A stretch of 64,000 nucleotides of DNA from Phytobacter palmae (GCA_900112785.1 FONB01000007.1:1-64000); one strand, 5' to 3'; counted from the first letter of the stretch, positions 35,874 to 49,066 are shown. A program made the numbers and translations. Notes: generated from the letters alone by a model not told the origin.

Positions 35874-37049
35874 ATGTCTGTAGAAACTCAAACACTTTCT
35901 TCCTCATCCGACACGGGTTCGCTATTGCGACTGGTGGTTGCCGTTTTCCTGACCTATATGACCATCGGGTTACCGTTGCCCGTCATTCCGCTCTTTGTGC
36001 ATAACGAACTCGGTTACGGCAACACCATGGTGGGCCTCGCCGTCGGTATCCAGTTTCTGGCAACCGTCCTGACACGGGGTTATGCCGGGCGCCTGGCCGA
36101 TCAATTTGGCGCAAAACGCTCGGCGCTGCAGGGGATGTTTGCCTGTGCGCTGGCTGGCGTCGCCTGGTTGCTGGCGGCGTGGCTACCAGTAAGCGCGCTG
36201 GCAAAATTTGGCTTGCTGATTATCGGGCGTTTAATGCTGGGCTTTGGTGAAAGCCAGCTACTCACCGGAACGCTTGCCTGGGGGATGGCGCTGGTTGGTC
36301 CCAACCGTTCGGGCAAAGTAATGTCCTGGAACGGTATGGCAATTTACGGTGCGCTGGCCGTTGGGGCGCCACTCGGCCTGCTCATTCATAGCCATTTTGG
36401 CTTTGCCACCCTGGCGGCGATGACTATGGTCTTGCCGCTGCTGGCGTGGGCATTTAATGGCGGCGTACAGAAAACGCCTGCTCATCCGGGGGTGCGTCCT
36501 TCTCTGTGGAGCGTGGTCGGGCAAATCTGGCAACCGGGCCTTGGCCTCGCGCTCCAGGGCGTAGGTTTCGCGGTTATCGGTACCTTCGTTTCGCTCTATT
36601 TTGCCAGCAACGGCTGGGAGAAAGCGGGCTTTACGCTGACGGCATTTGGCGGCGCCTTTGTTCTGATGCGTCTGCTGTTTGGCTGGATGCCGGATCGCTT
36701 TGGTGGTGTGCGGGTGGCTGTTGTTTCGTTGATGACAGAAACGGTGGGCCTGTTATTGCTCGGGCAGGCGCCAGATGCCTGGGTGGCAATGGCTGGTGCG
36801 GCATTGACAGGCTGTGGTTGCTCGTTGATTTTTCCGGCGCTGGGCGTTGAAGTGGTAAAACGTGTGGCCCCACAGGTTCGGGGGACTGCGCTGGGTGGAT
36901 ATTCGGCATTTCAGGATATAGCGTACGGTATCACCGGGCCACTTACCGGGCTGCTGGCTACCTCGCTGGGTTATCCGTCGGTATTTCTGGCCGCGGCAAT
37001 TGCGTCGGCAACCGGCATTGTGGTGACGCTGATTTCATTTCGAAAATAA
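35874..37049 (+). CDS. yfcJ: MFS transporter YfcJ
   Basis: A 391-residue major facilitator superfamily protein with about twelve hydrophobic helices. The loop 2-3 signature is visible as [20 protein letters not shown] and its pseudo-repeat as [17 protein letters not shown]. coli YfcJ is an uncharacterised drug/sugar-type MFS carrier of nearly the same length. It is single, 200 bases after fabB; its substrate is unknown. Confidence 0.93.
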   Translation: MSVETQTLSSSSDTGSLLRLVVAVFLTYMTIGLPLPVIPLFVHNELGYGNTMVGLAVGIQFLATVLTRGYAGRLADQFGAKRSALQGMFACALAGVAWLLAAWLPVSALAKFGLLIIGRLMLGFGESQLLTGTLAWGMALVGPNRSGKVMSWNGMAIYGALAVGAPLGLLIHSHFGFATLAAMTMVLPLLAWAFNGGVQKTPAHPGVRPSLWSVVGQIWQPGLGLALQGVGFAVIGTFVSLYFASNGWEKAGFTLTAFGGAFVLMRLLFGWMPDRFGGVRVAVVSLMTETVGLLLLGQAPDAWVAMAGAALTGCGCSLIFPALGVEVVKRVAPQVRGTALGGYSAFQDIAYGITGPLTGLLATSLGYPSVFLAAAIASATGIVVTLISFRK

Positions 37050-37292
37050 TCGCCTGTTCCGGCTTTCATAATGAGGGCCGGAAATAATAAAAATGCAATT
37101 TCTCATTGTTCTGAATGGTGTCTTTATCTCCGGAAAATAACTCAAAACACGCGCCAGACCACAGAAAAAACATATTGTTTTATTGGTGTAACATATTCCG
37201 GAGATATAATTTTTTGCAACATTCTCAGTCAGTTATATTGCTGCTATAGTCAGGCTATCTTCGTACGTAAGTTATTCTTTTACTACTTTTAG

Positions 37293-38738
<1,446 letters not shown>

Positions 38739-38742
38739 CGAA

Positions 38743-38770
38743 AATCCCCTCCATCGGAGGGGATTTTTTC
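38743..38770. terminator. Bidirectional terminator, GH1 gene/flk
   Basis: The stem aatcccctcc/ggaggggatt with a short loop (atc) and a T run, between convergent genes. Confidence 0.88.
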
Positions 38771-39779
38771 AGATAACCAACCAGATAAGAGCGAAGGCAA
38801 TAAGCAATGCGACCAGCAAGAGACCTGGCCGGGTTGAGAGGTTTTTTACGCTTTCGATTATCGGGGCGAAGAGCGGGCTGTAGATCGGCTGAATATTTCG
38901 TGTTTCCAGTACGCCTGATGTCCGTTCTGCGCGATTTAAAAAAACCTGATTGAGAATGTCCTGCACTTGCGCCGTCGTCAGCACCATTTGCGGGGTGACC
39001 TGCCAGTTCTGTCGGGCATAGTCGGTGATAGTTTGCCACTCCACATCATCCAGCGGCTGTTTAAGCGCGGTTTGCACGCTTTGCAGCGTCGGTGACGTCT
39101 GGCTACTTAATGTCTGGCGCGCCTGCAGCCAGGTCATTAGGTGAGTAAAATGTTTTGCCGGGATGAGTTCCCCGGTTTTCACGCCGGAGAGCTCCATCAT
39201 TGATTGCCAAATCAGCTTACCGGATTCACCCGTCGCAGCGGCCAGTTTGGTCACCGCCTGGTTGAGCGAGTTGTGCTCAGCAGGCAACAGAGGGCGATCG
39301 GTCGCCGGACGTTGCAAGGGCTGAGGTACCGAAATCTGGTTGTTCTGCAGCAGCGTCAACACCGTTTTAAGCTGTTGTGGCGTAAGCTGGCTCAGCGCCG
39401 TCTGACCAAACTGTTGGCGAATAAAGTCGCTTACCGCCTGACGGTTATTCCCCTGTCCAAGTAATTCAGTCAGCTGCGAGATAACCTGGCGGGTGGTGTG
39501 ATTCTGCGTGGCGGTATCCAGACGCTGGTTGAGATTCTGCTCTGCCGCCGGGAAATGGCGTGACAGCAGCGGCGCATCATTTTTCAGACCCAAATCATGT
39601 TTAACCCCGGCCCAGACTTCGGCGCTCTGCTGTTGCGTGAGCGCGACCAGGCGGGTAATCAACCGCTCCAGCACGGTGCGCTGGATTGTCGATAAGGGCT
39701 GCTCTCCGGCGGCCAAAGTAGGGGGCGTAGGCTCTTGCCCCGGAGGGCGCGCGGGCGTGCCCTGAATGGGTTGCATCAT
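38769..39779 (-). CDS. flk: Flagella biosynthesis regulator Flk
   Basis: A 336-residue protein with a hydrophilic Gln-rich cytoplasmic body and a single C-terminal membrane helix (LLLVALLIAFALIWLVI). The block LERLITRLVALTQQQSAEVW and DRPLLPAEHNSLNQAVTKLA match Flk, which prevents premature export of hook-related substrates during flagellum assembly. It is divergent from pdxB as in E. coli. MM at the start makes the exact first codon uncertain by one. Confidence 0.92.
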   Translation of the reverse strand: MMQPIQGTPARPPGQEPTPPTLAAGEQPLSTIQRTVLERLITRLVALTQQQSAEVWAGVKHDLGLKNDAPLLSRHFPAAEQNLNQRLDTATQNHTTRQVISQLTELLGQGNNRQAVSDFIRQQFGQTALSQLTPQQLKTVLTLLQNNQISVPQPLQRPATDRPLLPAEHNSLNQAVTKLAAATGESGKLIWQSMMELSGVKTGELIPAKHFTHLMTWLQARQTLSSQTSPTLQSVQTALKQPLDDVEWQTITDYARQNWQVTPQMVLTTAQVQDILNQVFLNRAERTSGVLETRNIQPIYSPLFAPIIESVKNLSTRPGLLLVALLIAFALIWLVI

Positions 39780-39889
39780 GGAAATCCTCTGGGTCTCGCA
39801 CGTCGTGTAGCGGCATTGCAGGTATGCCTGGCTGCGAGATTATGGCACACTTAACAGCTTAACTCCCGTTCTCTAACCGGTACTGTAAC

Positions 39890-41026
39890 GTGAAAATCCT
39901 TGTTGATGAAAATATGCCCTATGCTGGCGATTTGTTCCGTCGTCTGGGTGAGGTAAAAGCTGTGCCTGGTCGTCCCATTCCGGCAGCGGAACTGGCTGAT
40001 GCGGACGCGCTGATGGTGCGTTCTGTGACGAAGGTTAATGAAGCGCTGCTCAGCGGTACGCCGATTAAGTTCGTGGGGACGGCAACGGCGGGTACCGATC
40101 ACGTTGATGAGCAATGGTTACAGCAGGCGGGGATTGGTTTCTCTGCCGCACCGGGATGTAATGCCATTGCGGTTGTTGAATATGTTTTCTCTTCCCTGAT
40201 GCTGTTGGCCGAACGTGACGGTTTCGATCTGCGCGATCGCACCGTCGGGATTGTCGGGGTAGGTAATGTGGGCAGTCGCCTGCAGGCCCGTCTTGAAGCC
40301 TGGGGCGTGAAAACATTGTTGTGCGATCCGCCGCGTGCTGACCGGGGCGATGACGGCGAGTTTCTGCCGCTTGAAGATCTGGTGCGCGATGCAGACGTGC
40401 TGACCTTCCATACGCCGCTGTTTAAAGACGGGCCGTACAAAAGCTGGCATCTGGCGGATGAAGAGGTGATTAGCCGGCTGAAACCCGGCACTATTCTGAT
40501 TAATGCCTGCCGTGGCCCGGTGGTGGATAACGCCGCCCTTTTACGCCGTCTGGAGGCTGGTCAGCCGCTTAGCGTTATTCTTGACGTCTGGGAACCAGAG
40601 CCGGATCTCGATGTGGCGCTTCTGGAAAAGGTGGATATCGGTACGGCGCATATTGCCGGGTATACCCTGGAAGGGAAAGCGCGTGGCACCACACAGGTAT
40701 TCGAAGCGTTTAGCGATTTTATCGGTAAGCGTCAGCAGGTTGCGCTGGACACTTTGCTGCCTGCGCCGGAGTTCGGCCGCATTACCCTTCACGGTCCGCT
40801 CGATCAGTCGATCCTGAAAAGACTCATTCATTTGGTGTATGATGTGCGCCGCGACGATGCGCTGCTGCGAAAAGTGGCGGGCATCCCGGGTGAGTTCGAT
40901 AAGCTGCGTAAAAATTATCTTGAGCGTCGGGAATGGTCATCGCTGTATGTGCAGTGTGATGACGACCAGGCGGCTACACTGCTGCAAAAGCTGGGTTTCA
41001 ACGCTGTCCATCACCCAATTCGTTAA
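39890..41026 (+). CDS. pdxB: Erythronate-4-phosphate dehydrogenase PdxB
   Basis: A 378-residue D-2-hydroxyacid dehydrogenase starting at a GTG. The NAD fold is [20 protein letters not shown], with the catalytic Arg in [12 protein letters not shown], Glu in VWEPEPDLD and His in [17 protein letters not shown]. It oxidises 4-phosphoerythronate in the pyridoxal phosphate pathway. A terminator-like hairpin follows, then usg. Confidence 0.96.
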   Translation: MKILVDENMPYAGDLFRRLGEVKAVPGRPIPAAELADADALMVRSVTKVNEALLSGTPIKFVGTATAGTDHVDEQWLQQAGIGFSAAPGCNAIAVVEYVFSSLMLLAERDGFDLRDRTVGIVGVGNVGSRLQARLEAWGVKTLLCDPPRADRGDDGEFLPLEDLVRDADVLTFHTPLFKDGPYKSWHLADEEVISRLKPGTILINACRGPVVDNAALLRRLEAGQPLSVILDVWEPEPDLDVALLEKVDIGTAHIAGYTLEGKARGTTQVFEAFSDFIGKRQQVALDTLLPAPEFGRITLHGPLDQSILKRLIHLVYDVRRDDALLRKVAGIPGEFDKLRKNYLERREWSSLYVQCDDDQAATLLQKLGFNAVHHPIR

Positions 41027-41040
41027 TGTCATCTTAACGC

Positions 41041-41075
41041 TACCTGCCGGATACTCCGGCGGGTACGCTTTTTTT
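41041..41075 (+). terminator. pdxB terminator or attenuator
   Basis: A ten-pair stem, tacctgccgg/ccggcgggta, with a five-base loop (atact) and a T run at 41069-41075, between pdxB and usg. Confidence 0.75.
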
Positions 41076-41090
41076 CTGGAGTAAATCACC

Positions 41091-42104
41091 ATGTCTGAAG
41101 GCTGGAATATTGCCGTACTGGGCGCGACGGGCGCTGTCGGAGAAGCCTTACTCGAAACGCTTGCGGAGCGTGAGTTTCCGGTGGGCGATTTGTATGCGCT
41201 GGCGCGTAATGAAAGCGCTGGCGAGACGCTGCGGTTTGGCGGAAAAATCATACGCGTGCAGGATGTTGCAGAATTTGACTGGACGCAGGCGCAACTGGCG
41301 TTCTTTGTCGCCGGTGCGCAGGCATCTGCCGAGAATATTGAAGAAGCCACCAACGCCGGATGTCTGGTGATTGATACCAGCGGTCTGTTCGCGCTGGAGC
41401 CGGATGTGCCGTTGGTTGTGCCAGAGGTGAACCCGTTTGTACTGGCGGATTACCGCAATCGTAATGTCATTGCCGTGCCGGATAGCCTTACCAGCCAGTT
41501 GTTGACCGCGCTAAAACCGCTGATCGACGAAGGCGGCCTGTCGCGTATTGGTGTGACCAGTCTGCTCTCCGTGTCGGCGCAGGGCAAACAGGCGGTGGAC
41601 GCCCTTGCCGGGCAGAGTGCGAAATTGCTTAATGGCATACCTATTGATGAAGACGACTTCTTTGGCCGTCAACTGGCATTCAATATGCTGCCCATTCTGC
41701 CGGACCGGGAAGGTGCCGTACCGGAAGAGCGTCGTCTGGTGGATCAGGTACGGAAAATTTTGCAGGACGACGGGCTGATGATCTCCGCGAACTGCGTCCG
41801 TGCGCCGGTATTTTATGGTCACGCGCAGATGGTCAGCTTCGAAGCGCTGCGTCCACTGGCGGCAGAAGAGGCCCGTGATGCGTTTGCCCGCGGCGAGGAT
41901 ATTGTGCTGTCCGAAGAGAATGATTTCCCGACCCAGGTTGGTGATGCGTCTGGTAGCGCGCATCTTTCCGTCAGTTGCGTGCGCAACGATTATGGCTTGC
42001 CTGAACAGATTCAGTTCTGGTCAGTGGCCGATAACGTACGTTTTGGTGGGGCGCTTATGGCAGTGAAAATCGCCGAAAAACTGGTACAGGAGTACCTGTA
42101 CTAA
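41091..42104 (+). CDS. usg: Usg protein, aspartate-semialdehyde dehydrogenase paralogue
   Basis: A 337-residue protein with an N-terminal Rossmann fold ([22 protein letters not shown]) and overall similarity to aspartate-semialdehyde dehydrogenases. The position of the catalytic Cys of true Asd enzymes is occupied by other residues (the [13 protein letters not shown] region), so it is probably not an active Asd. Its function is unknown. The stop shares a base with the truA start, so the two are coupled. Confidence 0.92.
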   Translation: MSEGWNIAVLGATGAVGEALLETLAEREFPVGDLYALARNESAGETLRFGGKIIRVQDVAEFDWTQAQLAFFVAGAQASAENIEEATNAGCLVIDTSGLFALEPDVPLVVPEVNPFVLADYRNRNVIAVPDSLTSQLLTALKPLIDEGGLSRIGVTSLLSVSAQGKQAVDALAGQSAKLLNGIPIDEDDFFGRQLAFNMLPILPDREGAVPEERRLVDQVRKILQDDGLMISANCVRAPVFYGHAQMVSFEALRPLAAEEARDAFARGEDIVLSEENDFPTQVGDASGSAHLSVSCVRNDYGLPEQIQFWSVADNVRFGGALMAVKIAEKLVQEYLY

Positions 42105-42916
42105 TGTCAGACGTTGTGGAACAACCGCTGCTGAAAATTGCGCTTGGCATTGAGTACGACGGCAGTAAATATTACGGCTGGCAGCGTCAGCAAGAAGTAC
42201 GCAGCGTGCAGGAAAAGCTGGAAAAAGCGTTGTCGCAGGTCGCCAATGAGCCGGTGACGGTTTTTTGTGCCGGGCGTACCGACGCAGGTGTGCATGCCAC
42301 AGGGCAGGTGGTCCATTTTGAGACCCGCGCGGTACGTAAAGACGCGGCCTGGACACTGGGCGTAAATGCGAATTTACCTGGAGACATTGCGGTACGTTGG
42401 GTGAAAGATGTGCCCGATGATTTCCATGCGCGATTTAGCGCGACGGCGCGTCGTTATCGCTATGTTATTTACAATCATCGTTTACGCCCGGCGGTACTGA
42501 ACCAGGGGGTTACGCATTACCATCTGCCCCTTGATGCACAGCGTATGCAGCGTGCGGCGCAGTGTCTGCTGGGTGAAAATGACTTTACCTCATTTCGTGC
42601 AGTACAGTGCCAGTCGCGCACGCCGTGGCGCAACATGATGCACATTAACGTTCAGCGTTACGGTGCTTATGTGGTGGTGGATATCAAAGCTAATGCCTTT
42701 GTACATCATATGGTAAGAAATATTGTCGGTAGCCTGATGGAAGTGGGTGCCAACAACCAGCCGGAGAGCTGGATAGCAGAGCTACTGGCGGCTAAGGATA
42801 GAACGCTGGCGGCAGCAACGGCGAGAGCAGAAGGGTTGTATCTGGTTTCGGTGGATTATCCGGACCGTTTCAACTTGCCACGCACGCCAATGGGTCCGCT
42901 GTTTCTCGCGGACTAG
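42104..42916 (+). CDS. truA: tRNA pseudouridine(38-40) synthase TruA
   Basis: A 270-residue enzyme with the catalytic Asp in [17 protein letters not shown] (near residue 60) and an [18 protein letters not shown]-terminus. TruA makes pseudouridine at positions 38-40 of the tRNA anticodon arm. The start overlaps the usg stop; dedA follows 26 bases later. Confidence 0.96.
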   Translation: MSDVVEQPLLKIALGIEYDGSKYYGWQRQQEVRSVQEKLEKALSQVANEPVTVFCAGRTDAGVHATGQVVHFETRAVRKDAAWTLGVNANLPGDIAVRWVKDVPDDFHARFSATARRYRYVIYNHRLRPAVLNQGVTHYHLPLDAQRMQRAAQCLLGENDFTSFRAVQCQSRTPWRNMMHINVQRYGAYVVVDIKANAFVHHMVRNIVGSLMEVGANNQPESWIAELLAAKDRTLAAATARAEGLYLVSVDYPDRFNLPRTPMGPLFLAD

Positions 42917-42942
42917 TCGCAATCAACCAGGGCATAGACAAT

Positions 42943-43602
42943 ATGGACGTAATTCGCTTTCTTATTGATTTTATTCTGCACATTGATGTTCATCTGGCGG
43001 AACTGGTCGCGCAATACGGCATCTGGGTTTACGCGATCCTCTTTGTGATTTTGTTCTGCGAAACCGGTCTGGTGGTCACGCCGTTCTTACCGGGGGATTC
43101 ACTGCTGTTTGTCGCGGGCGCGCTGGCTTCACTACCAGCGAACGACATCAACGTTCACGTTATGGTGATGCTGATGCTTGTTGCGGCCATTCTCGGCGAT
43201 GCGGTGAATTACACGATAGGGCGTTTGTTTGGTGACAAGCTCTTTAGCAACCCAAACTCGAAAGTGTTCCGTCGCAGCTATCTCGATAAAACTCATCAGT
43301 TTTATGAGAAACACGGTGGCAAAACCATTATTCTTGCCCGCTTTATCCCTATTGTGCGGACATTTGCGCCTTTCGTTGCCGGGATGGGGCATATGTCCTA
43401 TCGCCATTTCGCGGCGTTCAACGTGATCGGGGCGCTGTTATGGGTGCTACTGTTTACTTATGCTGGCTACTTCTTCGGCACGTTGCCCATGGTGCAGGAA
43501 AATCTTAAGTTACTGATTGTCGCGATTATCGTGGTGTCTATACTTCCTGGTGTGATTGAGATCATTCGCCACCGTCGTGCAGCAGCGCGACAGGGAAAAT
43601 AA
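42943..43602 (+). CDS. dedA: DedA family membrane protein
   Basis: A 219-residue inner membrane protein with the family motif [22 protein letters not shown] and the conserved [18 protein letters not shown]. DedA proteins act in undecaprenyl phosphate or lipid translocation and membrane homeostasis. E. coli DedA itself is 219 residues. It precedes accD by about 100 bases. Confidence 0.95.
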   Translation: MDVIRFLIDFILHIDVHLAELVAQYGIWVYAILFVILFCETGLVVTPFLPGDSLLFVAGALASLPANDINVHVMVMLMLVAAILGDAVNYTIGRLFGDKLFSNPNSKVFRRSYLDKTHQFYEKHGGKTIILARFIPIVRTFAPFVAGMGHMSYRHFAAFNVIGALLWVLLFTYAGYFFGTLPMVQENLKLLIVAIIVVSILPGVIEIIRHRRAAARQGK

Positions 43603-43705
43603 GATGTCTATGGCGGTTCGACCACTTTTTTATCCCAAGTTGCGAACTGTTATGTTTTAATGTGCCCCATTTATGGGCTACCAGGTTCATGTATAAAGGT
43701 TATCA

Positions 43706-44620
43706 ATGAGCTGGATTGAACGAATCAAAAGCAATATTACCCCCACCCGCAAGGCGAGCATCCCTGAGGGTGTGTGGACGAAATGCGATAGCTGCGGCCA
43801 GGTACTGTATCGTGCCGAGCTGGAGCGTAACCTTGAGGTCTGCCCGAAGTGTGACCACCATATGCGCATGACTGCGCGTAACCGCCTGCATACATTGCTG
43901 GATGAAGGTTCACTGGTGGAACTGGGTAGCGAACTTGAGCCGAAAGATGTGCTCAAGTTCCGTGACTCCAAAAAATACAAAGACCGTCTGGCGACGGCAC
44001 AGAAAGAGACCGGCGAAAAAGATGCGCTGGTGGTAATGAAAGGCACGCTGCATGGCATGCCAGTTGTCGCGGCAGCGTTCGAATTCGCCTTTATGGGCGG
44101 CTCAATGGGCTCTGTAGTGGGAGCACGTTTTGTCCGTGCCGTTGAGCAGGCGCTGGAAGATAACTGCCCGCTGATCTGTTTCTCCGCCTCGGGTGGCGCA
44201 CGTATGCAGGAAGCGCTGATGTCGCTGATGCAGATGGCGAAAACCTCCGCAGCGCTGGCGAAGATGCAAGAGCGCGGCCTGCCGTATATCTCTGTTTTGA
44301 CTGACCCTACCATGGGTGGTGTTTCCGCGAGCTTCGCGATGCTGGGCGATCTGAATATTGCCGAGCCGAAAGCACTCATTGGTTTTGCCGGTCCGCGCGT
44401 TATTGAACAGACCGTGCGTGAAAAACTGCCGCCGGGATTCCAGCGCAGTGAATTCCTGATTGAAAAAGGGGCGATCGATATGATCGTCCGTCGTCCGGAA
44501 ATGCGCCTGAAACTGGCCAGCATTCTGGCGAAACTGACCAATCAGCCAGCACCGAACCCGGATGCTCCGCGTGAAAGCGTGGTGGTGCCCCCGGTGCCCG
44601 ATCAGGAAACAGAGGCCTGA
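43706..44620 (+). CDS. accD: Acetyl-CoA carboxylase carboxyltransferase beta subunit AccD
   Basis: A 304-residue subunit with the N-terminal four-cysteine zinc finger ([16 protein letters not shown] then [12 protein letters not shown]) that binds its own mRNA and DNA. The crotonase-type core has [20 protein letters not shown] and [16 protein letters not shown]. It pairs with AccA to transfer carboxyl from carboxybiotin to acetyl-CoA, making malonyl-CoA. Confidence 0.97.
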   Translation: MSWIERIKSNITPTRKASIPEGVWTKCDSCGQVLYRAELERNLEVCPKCDHHMRMTARNRLHTLLDEGSLVELGSELEPKDVLKFRDSKKYKDRLATAQKETGEKDALVVMKGTLHGMPVVAAAFEFAFMGGSMGSVVGARFVRAVEQALEDNCPLICFSASGGARMQEALMSLMQMAKTSAALAKMQERGLPYISVLTDPTMGGVSASFAMLGDLNIAEPKALIGFAGPRVIEQTVREKLPPGFQRSEFLIEKGAIDMIVRRPEMRLKLASILAKLTNQPAPNPDAPRESVVVPPVPDQETEA

Positions 44621-44692
44621 TAATACCGAAGGGCAGGGCCATCACGGCGCTGCCCTTTTGCTTTTTACATCGTCGAACATCCTACGGGCATC

Positions 44693-45961
44693 ATGGAAAA
44701 TAAACGCATTTTGCAAGCCACGTCGCCCCTGGCCGCGTGGCTTTCTTATCTGGAAAACCTGCACAGCAAAACCATTGACCTGGGACTTGAGCGCGTAAGC
44801 CAGGTTGCCGCGCGTCTGGACGTTTTGCAACCGGCGCCGTTTGTCTTTACCGTTGCGGGAACCAATGGCAAAGGCACGACTTGCCGGACTCTTGAATCTA
44901 TTCTCCTTGCTGCTGGTTATCGTGTGGGTGTCTACAGTTCGCCGCATCTTATCCGCTATACCGAGCGGGTTCGCGTGCAGGGCGAGGAGCTGTCGGAGTC
45001 CGACCACACGCGTTCTTTTGCAGAAATTGAAGCCGTGCGCGGTGAAACCTCATTAACCTATTTTGAATACGGTACGCTGTCGGCGCTGTGGTTGTTTAAA
45101 CAGGCGAAGCTGGATGTCGTTATCCTCGAAGTGGGGCTGGGCGGGCGTCTTGACGCCACCAATATGGTTGATGCAGATGTCGCCGTGGTGACCAGCATTG
45201 CGCTCGATCATACCGACTGGCTGGGGCCAGACAGAGAAAGTATCGGTCGCGAAAAAGCGGGCGTCTTCCGTGGCGGTAAACCCGCGGTGGTCGGCGAAAG
45301 TGATATGCCATACACCATTGGCGACGTGGCCGCAGAAAAAGGTGCTCTGCTGATGCGTCGCGGCGTGGACTGGCAGTATGAAGTAGAGCAGGGGCAGTGG
45401 CGTTTTCGCGACGGCAAGGGTGAACTGACAGGTTTACCGTTGCCGCAGGTGCCGCAGCCTAATGCCGCGACCGCACTTGCGGCACTGCGGGCCAGCGGGC
45501 TGGCGGTGAGCGAGCAGGCTATCCGTGACGGTATCGCCTCGGCGATTCTGCCTGGCCGCTTCCAGATTGTGCGACATAACCCGCGTCTTATTCTGGATGT
45601 GGCGCATAATCCTCATGCGGCGGCTTACCTTGCCGGGCGGCTGGCGGCAGAGCCTGAGCGTGGCCGCGTGCTGGCGGTCATCGGCATGCTGCATGATAAA
45701 GACATCGCCGGAACGCTCGCCTGTCTGGAGCCTGTGGTCGATAGCTGGTATTGTGCCCCTCTGGAGGGGCCACGCGGTGCGACGGCAGAACAATTGATGG
45801 CGCACTTACCGCAAGGGAAGGCCTGTCAGGACGTTGCGCAGGCCTGGCAGGCAGCGATGGCGGAGGCCACAGCAGAAGATACCGTGCTGGTGTGTGGTTC
45901 ATTCCATACGGTGGCACATGTCATGGAAGCGATGGAAGCGGGGAGAACCGGTGGCAAGTAA
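44693..45961 (+). CDS. folC: Bifunctional dihydrofolate/folylpolyglutamate synthase FolC
   Basis: A 422-residue Mur-ligase-like enzyme with the P-loop FTVAGTNGKGTTCRTLESIL and the later ILEVGLGGRLDATNMVD. It adds glutamate to dihydropteroate and then to folates. The dedD GTG start lies inside its last codons, so translation is coupled. Confidence 0.96.
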   Translation: MENKRILQATSPLAAWLSYLENLHSKTIDLGLERVSQVAARLDVLQPAPFVFTVAGTNGKGTTCRTLESILLAAGYRVGVYSSPHLIRYTERVRVQGEELSESDHTRSFAEIEAVRGETSLTYFEYGTLSALWLFKQAKLDVVILEVGLGGRLDATNMVDADVAVVTSIALDHTDWLGPDRESIGREKAGVFRGGKPAVVGESDMPYTIGDVAAEKGALLMRRGVDWQYEVEQGQWRFRDGKGELTGLPLPQVPQPNAATALAALRASGLAVSEQAIRDGIASAILPGRFQIVRHNPRLILDVAHNPHAAAYLAGRLAAEPERGRVLAVIGMLHDKDIAGTLACLEPVVDSWYCAPLEGPRGATAEQLMAHLPQGKACQDVAQAWQAAMAEATAEDTVLVCGSFHTVAHVMEAMEAGRTGGK

Positions 45962-46637
45962 GTTTCAGAACCGTTTGATGGGAACCATTGTGCTGGTTGC
46001 GCTCGGGGTCATTATTCTTCCCGGGCTGCTGGACGGGCAAAAAAAACATTATCAGGATGAGTTCGCCGCCATTCCTCTGGTGCCCAAACCGGGGGATCGC
46101 GATGAGCCGGATATGATGCCTGCGGCCACGCAGGCGCTCCCGGCACAGCCGCCGGAAGGGGCTGCGGAAGAGGTGCAGGCTGGCGATGCGGCAGCGCCGT
46201 CGCTGGATGCGTCACGTCGGGCTGTCAGTGGGGCGACGACGCCGGATGTCACGGCGCAACCCGTAGCGCCGAAGCAGGCTGAACAGCCAAAGCCGGTTGA
46301 GAAGCCGAAGCCACAACCACAGAAACCGGCAGAACAGGTGGCGGCAACCCCGCCTGCGGAACAGCCGCCTGCGGCGGATAAATCGACGCCAGTGGGTAAA
46401 GCTTGGGTAGTGCAACTGGGTGCGCTTAAGAACGCCGATAAAGTTAACGAGATTGTCGGTAAACTGCGCGGCGCAGGCTATCGTGTTTATACTGCGCCAA
46501 CCACGCCAGTACAGGGTAAAATCACCCGCATCCTGGTCGGCCCGGACGCATCGAAAGATAAACTCAAAGGGTCGCTTGAGGAGCTTAAGCAGCTGTCAGG
46601 CTTGAGCGGCGTGGTAATGGGTTATAGCGCGAATTAG
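45951..46637 (+). CDS. dedD: Cell division SPOR-domain protein DedD
   Basis: A 228-residue bitopic protein starting at a GTG inside the end of folC. One membrane helix near residues 9-25 (LMGTIVLVALGVIILPGLL), a long Pro/Ala/Gln/Lys-rich periplasmic linker, and a C-terminal SPOR domain (KAWVVQLGALKNADKVNEIV... LVGPDASKDKL) that binds denuded peptidoglycan at the septum. The linker is somewhat longer than in E. coli (about 220 residues in total). Confidence 0.94.
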   Translation: MASKFQNRLMGTIVLVALGVIILPGLLDGQKKHYQDEFAAIPLVPKPGDRDEPDMMPAATQALPAQPPEGAAEEVQAGDAAAPSLDASRRAVSGATTPDVTAQPVAPKQAEQPKPVEKPKPQPQKPAEQVAATPPAEQPPAADKSTPVGKAWVVQLGALKNADKVNEIVGKLRGAGYRVYTAPTTPVQGKITRILVGPDASKDKLKGSLEELKQLSGLSGVVMGYSAN

Positions 46638-46922
46638 TGTGCGTTTTTCCCCTCATTTCGTCCCTCTCTCCACAGGGGAGAGGGTGAAAAGTAGTATCGG
46701 ATCGAGCTTCTCGCTCTGGCAGGGAGAGGGTTGCCGGGAAGGGAGGCTGAGTTTTTGAGACGAATAAAACACGCCCGAAGAGGCTAAAGATTCGATGGCG
46801 TTGAATATTTTTTCAGCGCCATTTTTATTTACGCGCGGGAAGGAAATCCCTACGCAAACGTTTTCTTTTTCTGTTAGAATGCGCCCCGAACTGGACGACA
46901 GGGCGTAAATCGTGGGACACAT
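46638..46922. other. Intergenic region with PurR box upstream of cvpA-purF
   Basis: After dedD lies a hairpin-forming tract (cctctctccacaggggagag near 46660-46682 and a similar copy later), then AT-rich DNA, then the purine operator. The repeats resemble those after yfcL but no named repeat family is assigned. Confidence 0.5.
46852..46867 (+). promoter_or_regulatory. PurR operator of cvpA-purF
   Basis: ACGCAAACGTTTTCTT matches the PurR consensus ACGCAAACGTTTTCNT at nearly every base, followed by a likely -10 element TAGAAT at 46875-46880. PurR represses purine synthesis genes when hypoxanthine or guanine is present. Confidence 0.9.
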
Positions 46923-47411
46923 ATGGTCTGGATTGATTACGCCATCATCGCGGTGATTGGTTTTTCCTGTCTGGTTAGCCTCATCCGCGGCTTTGTTCGT
47001 GAAGCGTTATCACTGGTGACATGGGGTTGTGCTTTCTTTGTTGCCAGTCATTACTACACTTACCTGTCAGTCTGGTTTACGGGCTTTGAAGATGAACTGG
47101 TTCGCAATGGGATATCCATCGCCATCTTGTTCATCGCGACGCTGATTGTTGGCGCTATCGTCAATTACGTGATAGGTCAACTTGTGGAGAAAACCGGCCT
47201 GTCGGGTACAGACAGGGTGTTGGGGATCTGTTTTGGCGCGCTACGCGGGGTGCTAATCGTCGCCGCCATTCTGTTCTTTCTCGATACCTTTACGGGCCTG
47301 TCAAAAAGCGAAGACTGGCAGAAGTCGCAGCTTATCCCGCAATTCAGTTTCATCATCAGATGGTTCTTTGACTATCTGCAAAGTTCGTCAAGTTTCTTGC
47401 CCAGAGCGTAA
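46923..47411 (+). CDS. cvpA: Colicin V production protein CvpA
   Basis: A 162-residue inner membrane protein with four hydrophobic helices ([20 protein letters not shown] at the start). It is needed for colicin V production in E. coli and is linked to envelope homeostasis. It is cotranscribed with purF behind the PurR box; the gap to purF is 35 bases. Confidence 0.95.
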   Translation: MVWIDYAIIAVIGFSCLVSLIRGFVREALSLVTWGCAFFVASHYYTYLSVWFTGFEDELVRNGISIAILFIATLIVGAIVNYVIGQLVEKTGLSGTDRVLGICFGALRGVLIVAAILFFLDTFTGLSKSEDWQKSQLIPQFSFIIRWFFDYLQSSSSFLPRA

Positions 47412-47446
47412 TCGCTCTGAGATGTGGCTTAACGAGGAAAAGACGT

Positions 47447-48964
47447 ATGTGCGGTATTGTCGGTATCGCCGGTGTTATGCCGGTCAACCAGTCGATTTAT
47501 GACGCGTTATCGGTGCTTCAGCACCGTGGACAGGATGCCGCTGGCATCATCACGATCGATGCAAATAATTGTTTCCGTCTGCGCAAAGCAAATGGCCTGG
47601 TCAACGATGTTTTCGAAGCCCGCCATATGCAGCGTCTTCAGGGCAACATGGGTATCGGCCATGTGCGTTACCCAACCGCTGGCAGCTCCAGCGCCTCCGA
47701 GGCTCAGCCTTTTTACGTTAACTCCCCTTACGGCATCACGCTTGCCCACAACGGCAACCTGACCAATGCCCACGAGCTGCGCAAAAAGCTGTTTGAAGAA
47801 AAACGCCGCCACATCAACACCACGTCTGATTCAGAAATCCTGCTGAACATTTTCGCCAGCGAGCTGGATAACTTCCGCCATTATCCGCTGGAAGCAGACA
47901 ACATTTTTGCCGCAGTCGCCGCGACCAACCGCCAGATTCGTGGCGCGTATGCGTGCGTTGCGATGATCATCGGTCACGGCATGGTTGCTTTCCGCGACCC
48001 GAACGGTATTCGTCCTCTGGTACTGGGCAAACGCGATATTGGCGACGGCCGCACTGAGTATATGGTGGCGTCTGAAAGCGTGGCACTTGATACGCTGGGC
48101 TTTGAATTCCTGCGTGATATCGCGCCGGGTGAAGCTGTTTACATTACCGAAAAAGGCCAGCTATTTACCCGCCAGTGCGCGGATAATCCGGTCAGCAACC
48201 CGTGCCTGTTCGAATACGTCTATTTTGCGCGCCCCGACTCCTTCATCGACAAAATCTCCGTCTACAGCGCGCGCGTTAATATGGGCACGAAGCTTGGCGA
48301 GAAGATTGCGCGTGAATGGGAAGATCTGGATATCGACGTGGTTATTCCAATCCCGGAAACCTCCTGCGATATCGCGCTGGAAATCGCCCGTATTCTTGGC
48401 AAGCCGTATCGCCAGGGTTTTGTGAAAAATCGCTACGTTGGCCGTACCTTTATCATGCCGGGGCAGCAACTGCGTCGTAAATCTGTCCGCCGTAAGCTGA
48501 ACGCGAACCGCGCTGAATTCCGCGATAAAAACGTGCTGCTGGTGGATGATTCCATCGTGCGAGGTACCACCTCTGAGCAGATTATCGAGATGGCCCGTGA
48601 AGCCGGAGCGAAGAAAGTGTACCTCGCCTCTGCGGCGCCGGAAATTCGTTTCCCGAACGTCTATGGCATTGACATGCCGACCGCAAACGAACTGATTGCA
48701 CATGGCCGTGAAGTGGATGAGATTCGCCAGATCATCGGCGCTGATGGCCTGATTTTCCAGGACCTGAATGATCTGATCGACGCCGTACGCGCGGAAAACC
48801 CGGATATCCAGCAGTTCGAATGCTCGGTATTTAACGGCGTGTATGTCACCAAAGACGTTAACCAGCAGTATCTCGATTATCTCGATTCCCTGCGTAATGA
48901 CGATGCCAAAGCGGTACAGCGTCAGAACGAAGTGGAAAACTTAGAGATGCACAACGAAGGGTAA
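47447..48964 (+). CDS. purF: Amidophosphoribosyltransferase PurF
   Basis: A 505-residue enzyme. After Met removal, Cys2 ([10 protein letters not shown]) is the N-terminal nucleophile of the glutaminase domain; [12 protein letters not shown] and HNGNLTNA support it. The phosphoribosyltransferase domain has the PRPP loop [17 protein letters not shown]. It performs the first committed step of purine synthesis, PRPP plus glutamine to phosphoribosylamine. The start at 47447 follows gaggaaaag. Confidence 0.97.
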   Translation: MCGIVGIAGVMPVNQSIYDALSVLQHRGQDAAGIITIDANNCFRLRKANGLVNDVFEARHMQRLQGNMGIGHVRYPTAGSSSASEAQPFYVNSPYGITLAHNGNLTNAHELRKKLFEEKRRHINTTSDSEILLNIFASELDNFRHYPLEADNIFAAVAATNRQIRGAYACVAMIIGHGMVAFRDPNGIRPLVLGKRDIGDGRTEYMVASESVALDTLGFEFLRDIAPGEAVYITEKGQLFTRQCADNPVSNPCLFEYVYFARPDSFIDKISVYSARVNMGTKLGEKIAREWEDLDIDVVIPIPETSCDIALEIARILGKPYRQGFVKNRYVGRTFIMPGQQLRRKSVRRKLNANRAEFRDKNVLLVDDSIVRGTTSEQIIEMAREAGAKKVYLASAAPEIRFPNVYGIDMPTANELIAHGREVDEIRQIIGADGLIFQDLNDLIDAVRAENPDIQQFECSVFNGVYVTKDVNQQYLDYLDSLRNDDAKAVQRQNEVENLEMHNEG

Positions 48965-49066
48965 TTGACCCGTTTTCGCCCTCTCCGTCCGGAGGGGGCG
49001 CTCATCAGTTGCAACGGCTGGCATAATCCGGCAAAGTCTGCCTCAGTATAGATAAAGGCGACGGAT

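Noticed and set aside
41091-42104. Usg as an active aspartate-semialdehyde dehydrogenase
   Set aside because: The catalytic cysteine region of true Asd enzymes is not conserved, so only the paralogue name is used.
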